64,000 bases of DNA from Pseudomonas marginalis (GCF_008692035.1 NZ_VTFG01000001.1:930001-994000); one strand, 5' to 3'. Positions 1 through 9,940 are shown, counted from the stretch's first letter. Notes: generated from the letters alone by a model not told the origin. A program made the numbers and translations.

Positions 1-1
1 C

Positions 2-1573
2 GACACCCTGGCCCTGGAACACCTGGTCCGTTCCGCCGCCGAACGCGGCGCCGATGCCCTGGCGATCAGCCCGATGCACGCGATGTTCAGCGCCGATACC
101 GAGCGCTACAGCCCGTACTCGCCGTCCAGCCGCCTGTTCCTCAACAGCCTGTATGCCTCGCCCGCCTGCATTCTCGGCGAACGTGAGGTGCGCAATGCGA
201 TTGAAGCCCTTGGCCTGGAAGAAGAGCTGCGCGCGCTGGAACAGCACAGCCTGATCGACTGGCCGGCCGCTGCGCGAGCCAAACAGCGGCTGTTGCGCGT
301 TCTGTATGAAGACTTCCGTCACGGCCATCACCCGCAGCATGCCGACTTCCTGAGCTTTCGCCAGGCCGGTGGCGAGGCGCTGGAAAACCATTGTCGCTTC
401 GAAGCCGTGCAGGCAGTGCGCGCCGCTGCAGGCGAGGACCTTGACTGGCGCCACTGGCCTGAAGAGTGGCGCTCGCCGCAAAGCCCTGCGCTGGTTGCGT
501 TCGCCGAAGAGCACCACGCCGAGATCGGCTTCTACGCCTTTGGCCAATGGCTGATCGCCCGTTGCCTGGAGCGCGCCCAACAAGCCGCCAAAGGCAGCGG
601 CATGGGCGTCGGCTTGATCGCTGACCTGGCCGTCGGTGCCGACGGCGGTGGCAGCCAGGCCTGGAGCCGCCAGGATGAGTTGCTGGCCGACCTGACCGTG
701 GGCGCGCCACCCGACATCCTGAACCGTGCCGGCCAGGGCTGGGGCATTTCCGCGTTCTCGCCCGAAGGTCTCAAGCGCAACGGTTTCCGCGCGTTTATCG
801 AGATGCTGCGGGCCAACTTCGCCCATGCCGGCGGCTTGCGCATCGACCATGTAATGGGCCTGCAACGCCTGTGGGTGATCCCCATGGACGCCTCGCCGCG
901 TGAGGGCGCTTACCTGTATTACCCGGTGGACGACCTGTTGCGCCTGCTGGCGCTGGAATCCCACCGCCACCAGGCGATCGTGCTCGGTGAAGACCTCGGC
1001 ACAGTGCCCGATGGGCTGCGCGAAAAACTCATCGCCCGCTCGATCCTCGGCATGCGCGTGCTGTTGTTCGAACAGGGCCACGATGGCCAGTTCAAGCCGA
1101 TCCTCGACTGGCCGGACAACGCCCTGGCCACCACCAGCACCCACGACTTGCCGACCCTCAACGGTTGGTGGCACAGCCGCGATATCGACTGGAACGTCCA
1201 ATTGGGCCTGATCGATGCGCCCACCGTGGAGCAATGGAGCGAGCACCGCCTGCGTGAACGCCAGGCGCTGCGCCAGGCCTTGAGCCAGGACCCGCAGAAT
1301 TTCGTCGATGAGATCCGCAATGAAACCGACCATATGATCGACGCCAGCGTGCGCTACCTCGGCCACACCCGTGCGCCGCTGGTGCTGTTGCCGCTGGAAG
1401 ATGCCCTGGGCCTGGAAGAACAGGCCAACCTGCCCGGCACCACCGACACCCACCCCAATTGGCGCCGCCGTCTGCCGGGCGAGGCCTCCAGCCTGCTCGA
1501 CAACGCCGGTGCCGCGCGCCGCCTTGAACTGCTGGCCGTCGCGCGCAACCAAGCCTACGAGCGTGACCGATGA
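2..1573 (+). CDS. malQ: 4-alpha-glucanotransferase (amylomaltase), 5' end outside window
   Basis: Transfers alpha-1,4-glucan segments between maltodextrins in the cytoplasm. The frame is open from base 2, so the N-terminus lies upstream; about 523 residues are present. The GH77 catalytic residues are visible: LRIDHVMG (nucleophile Asp), VLGEDLGTVP (acid Glu) and STHDLPT (third Asp). The stop overlaps the treY start in an ATGA, so the two are translationally coupled. In Pseudomonas this gene sits in a glgA-treZ-malQ-treY-glgX cluster, and the genes downstream fit that order. Identity is secure; only the start is missing. Confidence 0.95.
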   Translation, partial: DTLALEHLVRSAAERGADALAISPMHAMFSADTERYSPYSPSSRLFLNSLYASPACILGEREVRNAIEALGLEEELRALEQHSLIDWPAAARAKQRLLRVLYEDFRHGHHPQHADFLSFRQAGGEALENHCRFEAVQAVRAAAGEDLDWRHWPEEWRSPQSPALVAFAEEHHAEIGFYAFGQWLIARCLERAQQAAKGSGMGVGLIADLAVGADGGGSQAWSRQDELLADLTVGAPPDILNRAGQGWGISAFSPEGLKRNGFRAFIEMLRANFAHAGGLRIDHVMGLQRLWVIPMDASPREGAYLYYPVDDLLRLLALESHRHQAIVLGEDLGTVPDGLREKLIARSILGMRVLLFEQGHDGQFKPILDWPDNALATTSTHDLPTLNGWWHSRDIDWNVQLGLIDAPTVEQWSEHRLRERQALRQALSQDPQNFVDEIRNETDHMIDASVRYLGHTRAPLVLLPLEDALGLEEQANLPGTTDTHPNWRRRLPGEASSLLDNAGAARRLELLAVARNQAYERDR

Positions 1574-4320
1574 AAGCCCTGCCCCTGCGCGCTACCCAGC
1601 GCCTGCAATTCCACAAAGGTTTTACCCTGGACGATGCGGTGCCACTGGTGCCGTACTTCGCCCGGCTCGGCATCAGCCATCTATATGCCTCGCCACTGCT
1701 GAGTGCCCGCGCCGGCTCGATGCACGGCTACGATGTGGTCGACCCCACCAGCGTTAACCCCGAGCTGGGCGGCGATCCGGCCCTGCGTCGCCTGGTCGCG
1801 GCCCTGCGCGAGCACGATATGGGGCTGATCCTCGATATCGTCTCCAATCATATGGCCGTGGGCGGCGCTGACAACCCTTGGTGGCTGGACCTTTTGGAAT
1901 GGGGCCGGCTGAGTCCCTACAGCGAATTCTTCGATATCCAGTGGCACTCCCCCGACCCGCTGCTCAAGGGCCAATTGCTCATGCCCTTTCTCGGCAGCGA
2001 CTACGGCGAAGCCTTGCAGAGCGGCACGCTGACGCTGCATTTCGATGCCGCCCACGGCGCGTTTCATGTTGAGCATTACGAACATCGCTTCCCGATCTGC
2101 CCACGGGATTACGCGGCGATCCTCGGCACCGACGAGCTGCTCAAACCCCTGGCCGACCGCTTCAGCGCCCTGGCCTATCAGGATGACGCCTACGCCGAAG
2201 CCGCCTGGCTCAAGCAGGCATTGGCCGAGCGTGCCACCGAAGTCCTCGAGCTTATCGAACGCCGGCTGACCGAGTTCGACGGACGCACGCCCGAGGGCTT
2301 CAAGCGCCTGCACCAGTTGCTCGAGCAACAGGCCTACCGCCTGGCCAGCTGGCGCACGGCGGCGGACGATATCAACTGGCGGCGCTTCTTCGACGTCAAC
2401 GAACTGGGCGGGCTGCGCGTGGAGCGCACCGCAGTGTTCGAAGCCACCCACGGCAAGATCTTCGAATTGATCAGCGAAGGCCTGGTGGATGGTCTGCGCA
2501 TCGACCACATCGACGGCCTGGCCGACCCGCGCGGTTACTGCCGCAAGCTGCGCCGTCGGGTGGATACGCTGTCGCCCGAACGGCACTTGCCGATCTTCGT
2601 CGAAAAAATCCTCGGCGAGGGGGAAACCCTTCGCGAAGACTGGCAAGTGGACGGCACCACCGGCTACGAATTCATGAACCAACTGTCGCTGCTGCAACAC
2701 CATCCCGAGGGCTTTGCGCCGCTGGCGGACTTATGGACGCGTCACAGCGAACGTCCCTCGGCGTTTATCGAAGAGGCGCGGCTGGCCCGCCAGCAAATCC
2801 TCAACGGCTCCCTGGGCGGCGACTTTGAAAGCGTGGCCCAGGCCCTGTTGCAAGTGGCCCGCGACGACGTGATGACCCGCGACCTGACCCTCGGCGCAAT
2901 CCGCCGCGCGCTGCAGGAACTGATCGTGCACTTCCCGGTGTACCGCACCTATATCAGTGCTCGCGGTCGCAGCGCAGATGACGACAAGGTGTTCCAGCAG
3001 GCCATGGACGGCGCCCGCACGACCCTTGGCGAGGGCGACTGGCCGGTGCTCGAGCATCTGGAAAATTGGCTCGGCGGCCAACCCTGGCGCAATCGCCCGG
3101 TGGGCCGCGAGCGCAAGATGCTCAAGCATGCCTGTGTGCGCTTCCAGCAACTGACCTCGCCGGCAGCGGCCAAGGCCGTGGAAGACACCGCGTTCTACCG
3201 CTCGGCCGTGCTGCTGTCGCGCAACGATGTGGGCTTCAGTACCGAGCAGTTCAGCGCGCCGTTGGCCGAGTTTCATGCCATCAACCAACAGCGCTTGCAG
3301 GCCTTCCCCGACAACCTGCTGGCCACCGCTACCCATGACCATAAGCGCGGCGAAGATACCCGCGCGCGCCTGGCCGTGCTCAGCGAGTGTGCGCCGTGGT
3401 ACGTCGAGCAGGTGGAGCATTGGCGTACCCTGGCGGCGCCGTTGCGCGACGACGCGGCCACACCGTCGGCCGGCGATGAACTGATCCTGTACCAGGTGTT
3501 GCTGGGCAGTTGGCCGCTGGACCAGGCCGAGGACTTCGAAGGCTATCACCAGCGCCTGTGGCAGTGGCAACAAAAAGCCCTGCGCGAAGCCAAGCTGCAG
3601 AGCAGCTGGAGTGCGCCCAATGAGGCCTATGAACAGGGTGTCGAGGCTTTTCTCACCCGCCTGCTGCTCACAGAGGAAGGTCGGCCGCTGCGTAGCGCGA
3701 TCGGCAGCGCCGCTCAGGCCATCGCGCCTGCCGGCGCACTGAATGGGCTGGCGCAAACCTTGCTTCGCCTTACCGTGCCGGGTGTGCCGGACCTGTACCA
3801 GGGCGATGAGTTCTGGGACTTCAGCCTGGTGGACCCGGACAACCGTCGTCCGGTGGATTTCACCGCGCGGCAACAGGCACTCAATACCCCGCCGGACATC
3901 GGCGAACTGTTGTTCAACTGGCGTGACGGGCGTATCAAGCAAACCTTGATTGCCCAGGTACTGGCCTTGCGCAAGGCCCATCCGCAGGTGTTCCGCAGCG
4001 GCAGCTATACAGCGCTGGAAGTGGTCGGCCAACACGCCGGGCGGGTGGTCGCATTCTGCCGCGAACACCAGGGCAAACGCGTGCTGGTAGTGGTGCCACG
4101 CTGGTCCCATGAACTGCTTGAAAACGGTGTGCATCCCCAGATCAATGCGCAGGTTTGGGGCGATACACGGGTGAAATTACCGTTCGCCGCACCAACGCAA
4201 AACTGGAAGGGACTTTTTCATACAGGCGCAGTCACACCAGACAAGGAGCTGTTGATCAGCACTGCCCTGGGGGATTTCCCGGTCAATGTCTTTATCAATC
4301 CTGATGATCAAGAAAGCTGA
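1570..4320 (+). CDS. treY: malto-oligosyltrehalose synthase
   Basis: Isomerises the reducing-end alpha-1,4 bond of maltodextrins to alpha-1,1, making maltooligosyl-trehalose that TreZ then cleaves to trehalose. 916 residues, a GH13 enzyme. Visible motifs are DIVSNHMAVGG (region I, about residue 95), GLRIDHIDGLADP (nucleophile Asp), FVEKILGEGE (acid Glu) and ATHDHKRGEDTRAR (third Asp, typical of TreY). The start is the ATG in the ATGA overlap with malQ. Its partner treZ is not in the window and is probably upstream of malQ. Trehalose made this way is a common osmotic and desiccation protectant in Pseudomonas. Confidence 0.95.
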   Translation: MKALPLRATQRLQFHKGFTLDDAVPLVPYFARLGISHLYASPLLSARAGSMHGYDVVDPTSVNPELGGDPALRRLVAALREHDMGLILDIVSNHMAVGGADNPWWLDLLEWGRLSPYSEFFDIQWHSPDPLLKGQLLMPFLGSDYGEALQSGTLTLHFDAAHGAFHVEHYEHRFPICPRDYAAILGTDELLKPLADRFSALAYQDDAYAEAAWLKQALAERATEVLELIERRLTEFDGRTPEGFKRLHQLLEQQAYRLASWRTAADDINWRRFFDVNELGGLRVERTAVFEATHGKIFELISEGLVDGLRIDHIDGLADPRGYCRKLRRRVDTLSPERHLPIFVEKILGEGETLREDWQVDGTTGYEFMNQLSLLQHHPEGFAPLADLWTRHSERPSAFIEEARLARQQILNGSLGGDFESVAQALLQVARDDVMTRDLTLGAIRRALQELIVHFPVYRTYISARGRSADDDKVFQQAMDGARTTLGEGDWPVLEHLENWLGGQPWRNRPVGRERKMLKHACVRFQQLTSPAAAKAVEDTAFYRSAVLLSRNDVGFSTEQFSAPLAEFHAINQQRLQAFPDNLLATATHDHKRGEDTRARLAVLSECAPWYVEQVEHWRTLAAPLRDDAATPSAGDELILYQVLLGSWPLDQAEDFEGYHQRLWQWQQKALREAKLQSSWSAPNEAYEQGVEAFLTRLLLTEEGRPLRSAIGSAAQAIAPAGALNGLAQTLLRLTVPGVPDLYQGDEFWDFSLVDPDNRRPVDFTARQQALNTPPDIGELLFNWRDGRIKQTLIAQVLALRKAHPQVFRSGSYTALEVVGQHAGRVVAFCREHQGKRVLVVVPRWSHELLENGVHPQINAQVWGDTRVKLPFAAPTQNWKGLFHTGAVTPDKELLISTALGDFPVNVFINPDDQES

Positions 4321-4344
4321 AAATTTTCTGTGAGGAGCATTGTG

Positions 4345-4605
4345 ATGAGTACTGAAGACAAACGCATACGCGAACTGGCGCATCAGATCTGGGAGTCTGA
4401 AGGCAAACCCCACGGGGAAGACGCGCGCCACTGGGAGATGGCGCGCAAGCTGGCCGAAGCCGAAGCGCTGACGCCGAGCAAACCCAAGCCCGCCGCCAAG
4501 CCCAAGACCGCCCCCAAGCCTGCGGCGAAAGCCAAGCCAGCCGCGAGCAAGCCGGCGCCGCCGGCGGCCAAGAAGCCCCCCGCGCCGAAAAAGCCCAAGG
4601 CTTAA
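4345..4605 (+). CDS. DUF2934 family small protein
   Basis: 86 residues. The N-terminal part (IRELAHQIWESEGKPHG, then an ARHWEMA segment) is the DUF2934 motif; the rest is a Lys/Ala/Pro-rich, low-complexity basic tail resembling histone-H1-like tails. The ATG at 4345 was chosen over the in-frame GTG at 4330 because GAGGAG lies just before it. DUF2934 proteins are commonly placed between treY and glgX in Pseudomonas; their function is unknown. The basic tail could bind nucleic acid or polyanions, but that is only inference. Confidence 0.85.
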   Translation: MSTEDKRIRELAHQIWESEGKPHGEDARHWEMARKLAEAEALTPSKPKPAAKPKTAPKPAAKAKPAASKPAPPAAKKPPAPKKPKA

Positions 4606-4623
4606 CGCGCACGGCGCCATCGA

Positions 4624-4650
4624 CCTTTTGCCGGCGCGGTCGGCAAAAGG
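4624..4650 (+). terminator. hairpin after DUF2934 gene
   Basis: Perfect 10-bp stem (CCTTTTGCCG with CGGCAAAAGG) and a 7-nt loop, 18 bp after the stop codon. A weak T-rich stretch follows rather than a clean T-run, so it may attenuate or protect an mRNA end rather than fully terminate before glgX. Confidence 0.5.
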
Positions 4651-4735
4651 TGATTTCACTCTTCTTATCATCCGCTGAAAACTCGTCAGCACGGCCGCGT
4701 TCGGCCCGAAAAAACAGCCTTGCAGGAGCAACTCA

Positions 4736-6895
4736 ATGAGCAAACCCCATAAGACCCCTTCGACGCCGGGCAGCGAGCCGTCGCGGATTCGTGAAGGTTT
4801 GCCCTTCCCCCTCGGCGCGACCTGGGATGGCCTGGGTGTCAACTTTGCGCTGTTCTCGGCCAACGCCGAGAAAGTCGAACTATGCCTGTTCGACGACACC
4901 GGCGAAGTGGAACTCGAGCGCATCGAATTGCCCGAATACACCGACGAAATTTTCCACGGTTACTTGCCCGACGCCCACCCTGGGCTGATCTACGGCTACC
5001 GCGTGTACGGGCCGTATGATCCGGCCAATGGTCATCGCTTCAACCACCACAAATTGCTGATCGACCCCTACGCCAAGCAACTGGTGGGCGAACTCAAATG
5101 GTCCGAAGCGCTGTTCGGCTACACCATCGGCCACCCGGACGACGACCTCAGTTTCGACGAGCGTGACAGTGCGCCCTTCGTGCCCAAGTGCAAGGTCATC
5201 GACCCGGCGCACACCTGGGGCAACGACCAGCCGGTGCGGGTGCCGTGGGACCGTACGATCATCTACGAAACCCACCTGCGCGGCATCAGCATGCGCCACC
5301 CTTCGGTGGGCGAAGACGTGCGCGGCACCTGTGCAGGGTTGATGGAAGATGATGTGCTCAAGCACATCCGCCAGTTGGGCATCTCGTCGGTGGAATTGCT
5401 GCCGGTGCACGCCTTCGTCAACGACCAGCACCTGCTGGAAAAAGGCATGACCAACTACTGGGGCTACAACAGCATTGCCTTCTTCGCCCCCGACCCGCGC
5501 TACCTGGCCAGCGGCAAGATCGCCGAGTTCAAGGAGATGGTCGCGCACCTGCACGAGCAGAAGCTGGAAGTGATCCTCGACGTGGTCTACAACCACACCG
5601 CCGAAGGTAACGAACGCGGCCCGACCCTGTCCATGCGCGGCATCGACAACGCCTCGTACTACCGGCTGATGCCCGATGACAAGCGCTTCTACATCAACGA
5701 CTCCGGCACCGGCAACACCCTGGACCTGAGCCACCCGTGCGTACTGCAGATGGTCACCGACTCCCTGCGTTACTGGGCCAACGAGATGCACGTCGACGGC
5801 TTCCGCTTCGACCTGGCGACCATCCTCGGCCGCTACCGCGATGGCTTCGATGAACGCCACAGCTTCCTCGTGGCCTGCCGCCAGGACCCGGTGCTGCGCC
5901 AGCTCAAACTGATTGCCGAGCCCTGGGACTGCGGCCCCGGTGGCTACCAGGTGGGCAACTTCCCGCCCGGCTGGGTTGAATGGAACGACCGTTTCCGCGA
6001 CACCGTTCGCGCGTTCTGGAAAGGCGATGACGGCCAACTGGCGGACTTCGCCGGGCGCATGACCGCCTCGGGCGAGATGTTCAACCACCGTGGCCGCCGC
6101 CCGTACAGTTCGGTGAACTTCATCACCGCCCATGACGGTTTCACCCTGCATGACCTGGTGTCGTACAACGACAAGCACAACGAAGCCAACGACGAAAACA
6201 ACCAGGACGGCAGCAATAACAACCTGTCCTGGAACCACGGCGTCGAGGGCCCCACCGACGACCCGGAAATCAACGCACTGCGCCTGCGCCAGATGCGCAA
6301 CTTCTTCGCCACGCTGCTGCTGGCCCAGGGCACGCCGATGCTGGTCGCCGGTGACGAGTTCGCGCGCACCCAGCACGGCAACAACAATGCCTACTGCCAG
6401 GACAGCGAGATCGGCTGGGTCAACTGGGACCTGGACGAGGACGGCAAGGCGTTGCTCAAGTTCGTCAAGCGCTTGATCAAGCTGCGCCTGGCCTACCCGA
6501 TCCTGCGTCGTGGGCGCTTCCTGGTGGGCGACTACAACGAGGACATCGGCGTCAAGGACGTCACCTGGCTGTCGCCGGCTGGCGACGAGATGACCACCGA
6601 GCAGTGGGAAGACAGCCACGGCCGTTGCCTGGGCATGCTGATGGATGGCCGCGCCCAGGAAACCGGGATTCGCCGCGCCGGTGCCGACGCCACCTTGTTG
6701 CTGGTGGTGAACGCCCACCACGACGTGGTCAATTTCCGCCTGCCGCCGGTGCCGGAGGGTGAGTTCTGGACCTGCATGCTCGACACCAACGAGCCGGCGG
6801 TACGTGGCCAGGAACGCTTCGAGTTCGACCACGAGTACGGTGTGACCGGTCGCTCGCTGCTGCTGTTCGAACTGCAGCGTGACGACGAGGTGTGA
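4736..6895 (+). CDS. glgX: glycogen debranching enzyme
   Basis: Hydrolyses alpha-1,6 branches of phosphorylase-limit glycogen, releasing linear maltodextrins that MalQ and TreY can use. 719 residues: an N-terminal CBM48-type beta domain (PFPLGATWDGLGVNFALFS), then a GH13 barrel with ILDVVYNHTAEG, DGFRFDLATILGR (nucleophile), LIAEPWDCGPGGY (acid Glu) and NFITAHDGFTLHD (third Asp). AGGAG precedes the ATG at about 9 nt. The next gene starts 1 nt after its stop, so read-through into the PIG-L cluster is likely unless an internal promoter exists. Confidence 0.95.
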   Translation: MSKPHKTPSTPGSEPSRIREGLPFPLGATWDGLGVNFALFSANAEKVELCLFDDTGEVELERIELPEYTDEIFHGYLPDAHPGLIYGYRVYGPYDPANGHRFNHHKLLIDPYAKQLVGELKWSEALFGYTIGHPDDDLSFDERDSAPFVPKCKVIDPAHTWGNDQPVRVPWDRTIIYETHLRGISMRHPSVGEDVRGTCAGLMEDDVLKHIRQLGISSVELLPVHAFVNDQHLLEKGMTNYWGYNSIAFFAPDPRYLASGKIAEFKEMVAHLHEQKLEVILDVVYNHTAEGNERGPTLSMRGIDNASYYRLMPDDKRFYINDSGTGNTLDLSHPCVLQMVTDSLRYWANEMHVDGFRFDLATILGRYRDGFDERHSFLVACRQDPVLRQLKLIAEPWDCGPGGYQVGNFPPGWVEWNDRFRDTVRAFWKGDDGQLADFAGRMTASGEMFNHRGRRPYSSVNFITAHDGFTLHDLVSYNDKHNEANDENNQDGSNNNLSWNHGVEGPTDDPEINALRLRQMRNFFATLLLAQGTPMLVAGDEFARTQHGNNNAYCQDSEIGWVNWDLDEDGKALLKFVKRLIKLRLAYPILRRGRFLVGDYNEDIGVKDVTWLSPAGDEMTTEQWEDSHGRCLGMLMDGRAQETGIRRAGADATLLLVVNAHHDVVNFRLPPVPEGEFWTCMLDTNEPAVRGQERFEFDHEYGVTGRSLLLFELQRDDEV

Positions 6896-6896
6896 C

Positions 6897-7895
6897 ATGG
6901 CACTGCATGGATTCCTTCAAGGCTTCCAGGGCTATGCGGACACGCAGGCCCTGGCCAAGGCCTTGAGGGCACTTCAGGAGGAAGGCCTCGATCAGTTGCC
7001 GCTGCCTGGCAGCGGCGACACCCTCGGGCGGTTCAGCCGCCTGGCGCAGGTGGCTGGCCATGACCTGCGCTTGTGCAAGCTGTTCGAAGGCCACACCGAT
7101 GCGTTGGCGATCATTGCCGAGCTGCGCAGCCCGGCGCCGCCTTTGGGCAGTCTGTGGGGCATGTGGGCCGCAGAACCGCCGAATGCCAAGGTGCAGGTGC
7201 GCTGCGAGGGCCATCGCCTGCGTCTGGACGGGCGTAAAGCCTGGTGTTCCGGGGCGGCGGTGCTCAGCCATGGTTTGCTGACGGCGTGGGATGAACAAGG
7301 CGGCCAGCAATTGGTGGCGGTGCAGATGGACCAACCGGGCATCACGGTCACCCACGACGGTTGGAATGCCGTGGGCATGGCCGCCACCGGCAGCGTCGAG
7401 GTCGTCTTTGACGGCGCCCATGGCCTTGCCGTGGGCGGCCCCGGCGACTACCTCGCGCGCCCCGGGTTCTGGCAAGGCGGCATCGGTATCGCCGCCTGCT
7501 GGTACGGTGCCGCACAACGCCTGGCCGAAGTGTTGCGCGATCACTGCAGCAGGCGCTCGGAGCCCCACGCCCTCGCCCACCTGGGCGCGGTCGACAGCGC
7601 CTTGAACAGCGCGGCCTGTGTGCTGCGGGCCAGCGCTGAACAGATCGATCGCTACCCCAGGGCCAATGCCCGGCACCAGGCCCAGCAGGTGCGCGCGTGC
7701 ATCGAGGACACCGTCGAGCAGGTCATGCGCCATGTGGGCAGAGCCGTGGGCGCGGGTCCGTACTGCAAGGATCCGCACTTCGCCCAGTTGATGGCGGACC
7801 TGCCGGTGTATGTCCGCCAGAGCCATGCCGAACGCGACCTGGCCGGCCTCGGCGAACTGGTCGCCGGCGAACCCACAGGGAGGTGGCAGTTATGA
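6897..7895 (+). CDS. acyl-CoA dehydrogenase-like flavoprotein
   Basis: 332 residues, shorter than standard acyl-CoA dehydrogenases (about 380). Recognisable features are GRFSRLAQ near the N-terminus, the central LRLDGRKAWCSGA segment seen in the beta domain of the family, and a C-terminal helical region beginning GGIGIAACWYGAA. I cannot identify the catalytic Glu, so oxidation of an acyl thioester is not proven. It starts 1 nt after glgX and its stop overlaps the next ATG in an ATGA. Neighbouring deacetylase, methyltransferase and glycosyltransferase genes suggest it works on a small glycosylated or acylated product rather than in fatty-acid catabolism. Confidence 0.75.
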   Translation: MALHGFLQGFQGYADTQALAKALRALQEEGLDQLPLPGSGDTLGRFSRLAQVAGHDLRLCKLFEGHTDALAIIAELRSPAPPLGSLWGMWAAEPPNAKVQVRCEGHRLRLDGRKAWCSGAAVLSHGLLTAWDEQGGQQLVAVQMDQPGITVTHDGWNAVGMAATGSVEVVFDGAHGLAVGGPGDYLARPGFWQGGIGIAACWYGAAQRLAEVLRDHCSRRSEPHALAHLGAVDSALNSAACVLRASAEQIDRYPRANARHQAQQVRACIEDTVEQVMRHVGRAVGAGPYCKDPHFAQLMADLPVYVRQSHAERDLAGLGELVAGEPTGRWQL

Positions 7896-8650
7896 AACCC
7901 AACCCGATCGTCGGCCAGGGCACGCCCCTGCAGCGCTGGCAGGACTCGCCGCTGATGGCCGAACTGCCGCAGATCAGCGTCGAACAATTGGTGCCCGAGG
8001 GCCACCGCGCGGTGATCATCGCCCCGCACCCGGATGACGAAGTGCTGGGCTGTGGCGGCCTGTTGCAAGGCTTGGCCGAACTGGGCCGGCCCATTCAATT
8101 GATTTCGGTCACCGATGGCAGCGCCAGTCACCCCGGCTCCACCCACTGGTCGGTGGAGCGCTTGAGCGTGGTGCGCCCCCAGGAGTCGGCCCAGGCCCTG
8201 CATCGCCTGGGTGTGCCGTTGCACAGCCTGAAATGGTTGCGGGCCGGCTTCAGCGACAGCCAGGTCGCGGCGCGGGAAGAGCAGCTCAGCGCCTTTATCC
8301 AGCGCCACCTCAAACCCACGGATGTGGTGTTTACCACCTGGCGCGAAGACGGCCATTGCGACCACGAGGCCGTTGGCCGCGCGAGCGCCAAGGCAGCGCA
8401 CGCGGTGGGTGCGGCCCTCTATGAGCTGCCGGTGTGGACCTGGCACTGGGCGTCTCCCGAGAACAGCCTGGTGCCCTGGCACCGTGCCCGCAAAATCCCC
8501 CTGAGCTGTGAAGCCGTCGCGCGCAAGCGCCACGCCATCCATGCGTTCGCCAGCCAGCTGGAGGGTGACCCGCAGATCGGCCTGCCGCCGGTGCTGGCGC
8601 CCTATGTGGTGGAACGTCTGCTACAACCTTTTGAAGTGGTATTCGTATGA
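7892..8650 (+). CDS. PIG-L family zinc deacetylase
   Basis: 252 residues. PIG-L (LmbE/MshB) enzymes remove N-acetyl groups from amino sugars with one zinc ion. All key residues are seen: IIAPHPDDEVLGCGG holds the zinc His and Asp and the general-base Asp, and DGHCDHEAVGR holds the catalytic His and third zinc His. ATGA overlaps on both sides couple it to the dehydrogenase-like gene and the methyltransferase. Substrate unknown. A paralogue lies at 10080, but with a degraded active site. Confidence 0.88.
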   Translation: MKPNPIVGQGTPLQRWQDSPLMAELPQISVEQLVPEGHRAVIIAPHPDDEVLGCGGLLQGLAELGRPIQLISVTDGSASHPGSTHWSVERLSVVRPQESAQALHRLGVPLHSLKWLRAGFSDSQVAAREEQLSAFIQRHLKPTDVVFTTWREDGHCDHEAVGRASAKAAHAVGAALYELPVWTWHWASPENSLVPWHRARKIPLSCEAVARKRHAIHAFASQLEGDPQIGLPPVLAPYVVERLLQPFEVVFV

Positions 8651-9246
8651 GTGTGGCGACACCGTATTTCGATCAACTGTTTGCCGGTAACGACGACCCC
8701 TGGGCCTTTCGCCAACGCTGGTACGAGCGTCGCAAACGGGCGCTGACCCTGGCACTCCTGACCCGGCCGCGCTATGCCTCGGTGTTCGAACCCGGTTGCG
8801 CCAATGGCGAATTGAGCTTCGAGCTGGCTCCGCGCTGTGATCACCTGCTGTGTTGCGACACGGCCTCGGCCGCTGTCGCCCTGGCACGCAGCCGCTTGCT
8901 GGGCTTTGCCCATGCCCGAGTGGAGCAGAGCCGCCTGCCCGGGCAATGGCCGACCGGCGAATTCGATCTGATCGTCTTGAGCGAGCTGTGCTACTACCTC
9001 GACCGCGATGACCTGTGCCGCTTGATCGATCGCGCCCTCGGCAGCCTCACCGCCAGCGGCCAGGTGTTGGCCTGCCACTGGCGCCCGACGATCGACGGGT
9101 GCCCGCAGACCGCCGAACAGGTGCATGCCCTGCTCCATGAGCGGCTGGGGATGCCCCTGGTCGCCACCCACCACGAACCCGACTTTCTACTCGACCTGTG
9201 GAGCCGTGACGGCACTTCGGTTGCCACCCTTGAGGGCCTGCGATGA
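8647..9246 (+). CDS. SAM-dependent methyltransferase, NodS-like
   Basis: 199 residues, class I Rossmann methyltransferase. The SAM-binding motif I is VFEPGCANGELSFEL (about residue 39), and LIVLSELCYYLD is motif IV. The short N-terminus (YFDQLFAGNDDPWAFR, then WYERRK) is typical of the NodS-like group, whose founding member N-methylates a deacetylated chitooligosaccharide. It overlaps the deacetylase by ATGA and the glycosyltransferase by ATGA. Acting on an amine freed by the PIG-L protein is an attractive inference from context. Confidence 0.85.
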   Translation: MSVATPYFDQLFAGNDDPWAFRQRWYERRKRALTLALLTRPRYASVFEPGCANGELSFELAPRCDHLLCCDTASAAVALARSRLLGFAHARVEQSRLPGQWPTGEFDLIVLSELCYYLDRDDLCRLIDRALGSLTASGQVLACHWRPTIDGCPQTAEQVHALLHERLGMPLVATHHEPDFLLDLWSRDGTSVATLEGLR

Positions 9247-9902
9247 TCGGTATTCTGATCCCGGTACATAACGAAGAGGCGCTGCTCGGCGAGTGTCTGG
9301 AGGCCGCATTGGTGGCTGCCCGTCATCCAGGCCTGCTGGGTGAAGCGGTGCAGATCCTGGTGCTGCTCGACAGTTGCAGCGACGCCAGTGCGGCGATTGC
9401 CGAGGGGTTCCCGGTGCAGCGCCTGGAGGTGCAGGCACGCAATGTGGGCCATGTGCGCGGGGTGGGTGCGCGACACCTGCTCAACCAGGGTGCGCGCTGG
9501 ATCTCATGCACCGACGCCGACAGCCGCGTGGCCCCCGATTGGCTGGTGGCCCAGTTGGCACTGGGCGCCGACGCGGTGTGCGGCACCGTGACCGTCGACG
9601 CCTGGAGCGAAGGGTTCGACCCGGCGGCGCAGATCCGTTACCAGCAGGCGTACCACGCCCGTGACGGCCACCGGCATATCCATGGCGCCAACCTGGGCAT
9701 CAGTGCCGGGGCCTATGTGCGGGCCGGAGGGTTCGAACCGCTGCCCTGTCACGAAGATGTGCAATTGGTGCGCGACCTCGAGCGCTGCGGGGCGTCCATC
9801 GCCTGGAGCCACGCCCCGCAAGTCATCACCAGCGCGCGCCTGGAGGCCCGTGCCCAGGGCGGGTTCGGCGATTATTTGAAGAGCCTGATGTGCGCGTCTT
9901 GA
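9243..9902 (+). CDS. glycosyltransferase family 2
   Basis: 219 residues, one GT-A domain without membrane segments. Seen: ILIPVHNEEALL (nucleotide-sugar binding start), SCTDADSRV (DxD metal motif, about residue 90), HGANLGISAGAYVRAGGFE (acceptor side) and CHEDVQLVRDLE (catalytic ED). Last gene of the four-gene coupled set; its stop is followed by a 177-bp gap. The lack of a C-terminal membrane domain argues against a polysaccharide synthase and for transfer of a single sugar to a soluble acceptor. Donor and acceptor unknown. Confidence 0.87.
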   Translation: MIGILIPVHNEEALLGECLEAALVAARHPGLLGEAVQILVLLDSCSDASAAIAEGFPVQRLEVQARNVGHVRGVGARHLLNQGARWISCTDADSRVAPDWLVAQLALGADAVCGTVTVDAWSEGFDPAAQIRYQQAYHARDGHRHIHGANLGISAGAYVRAGGFEPLPCHEDVQLVRDLERCGASIAWSHAPQVITSARLEARAQGGFGDYLKSLMCAS

Positions 9903-9940
9903 AAAAAACGACATTGCAAAATGTAAAAGCGACCAATCCT

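Noticed and set aside
4880..6898. 672-codon open frame on the minus strand
   Set aside because: Antisense of glgX; Val/His-rich with no domain.
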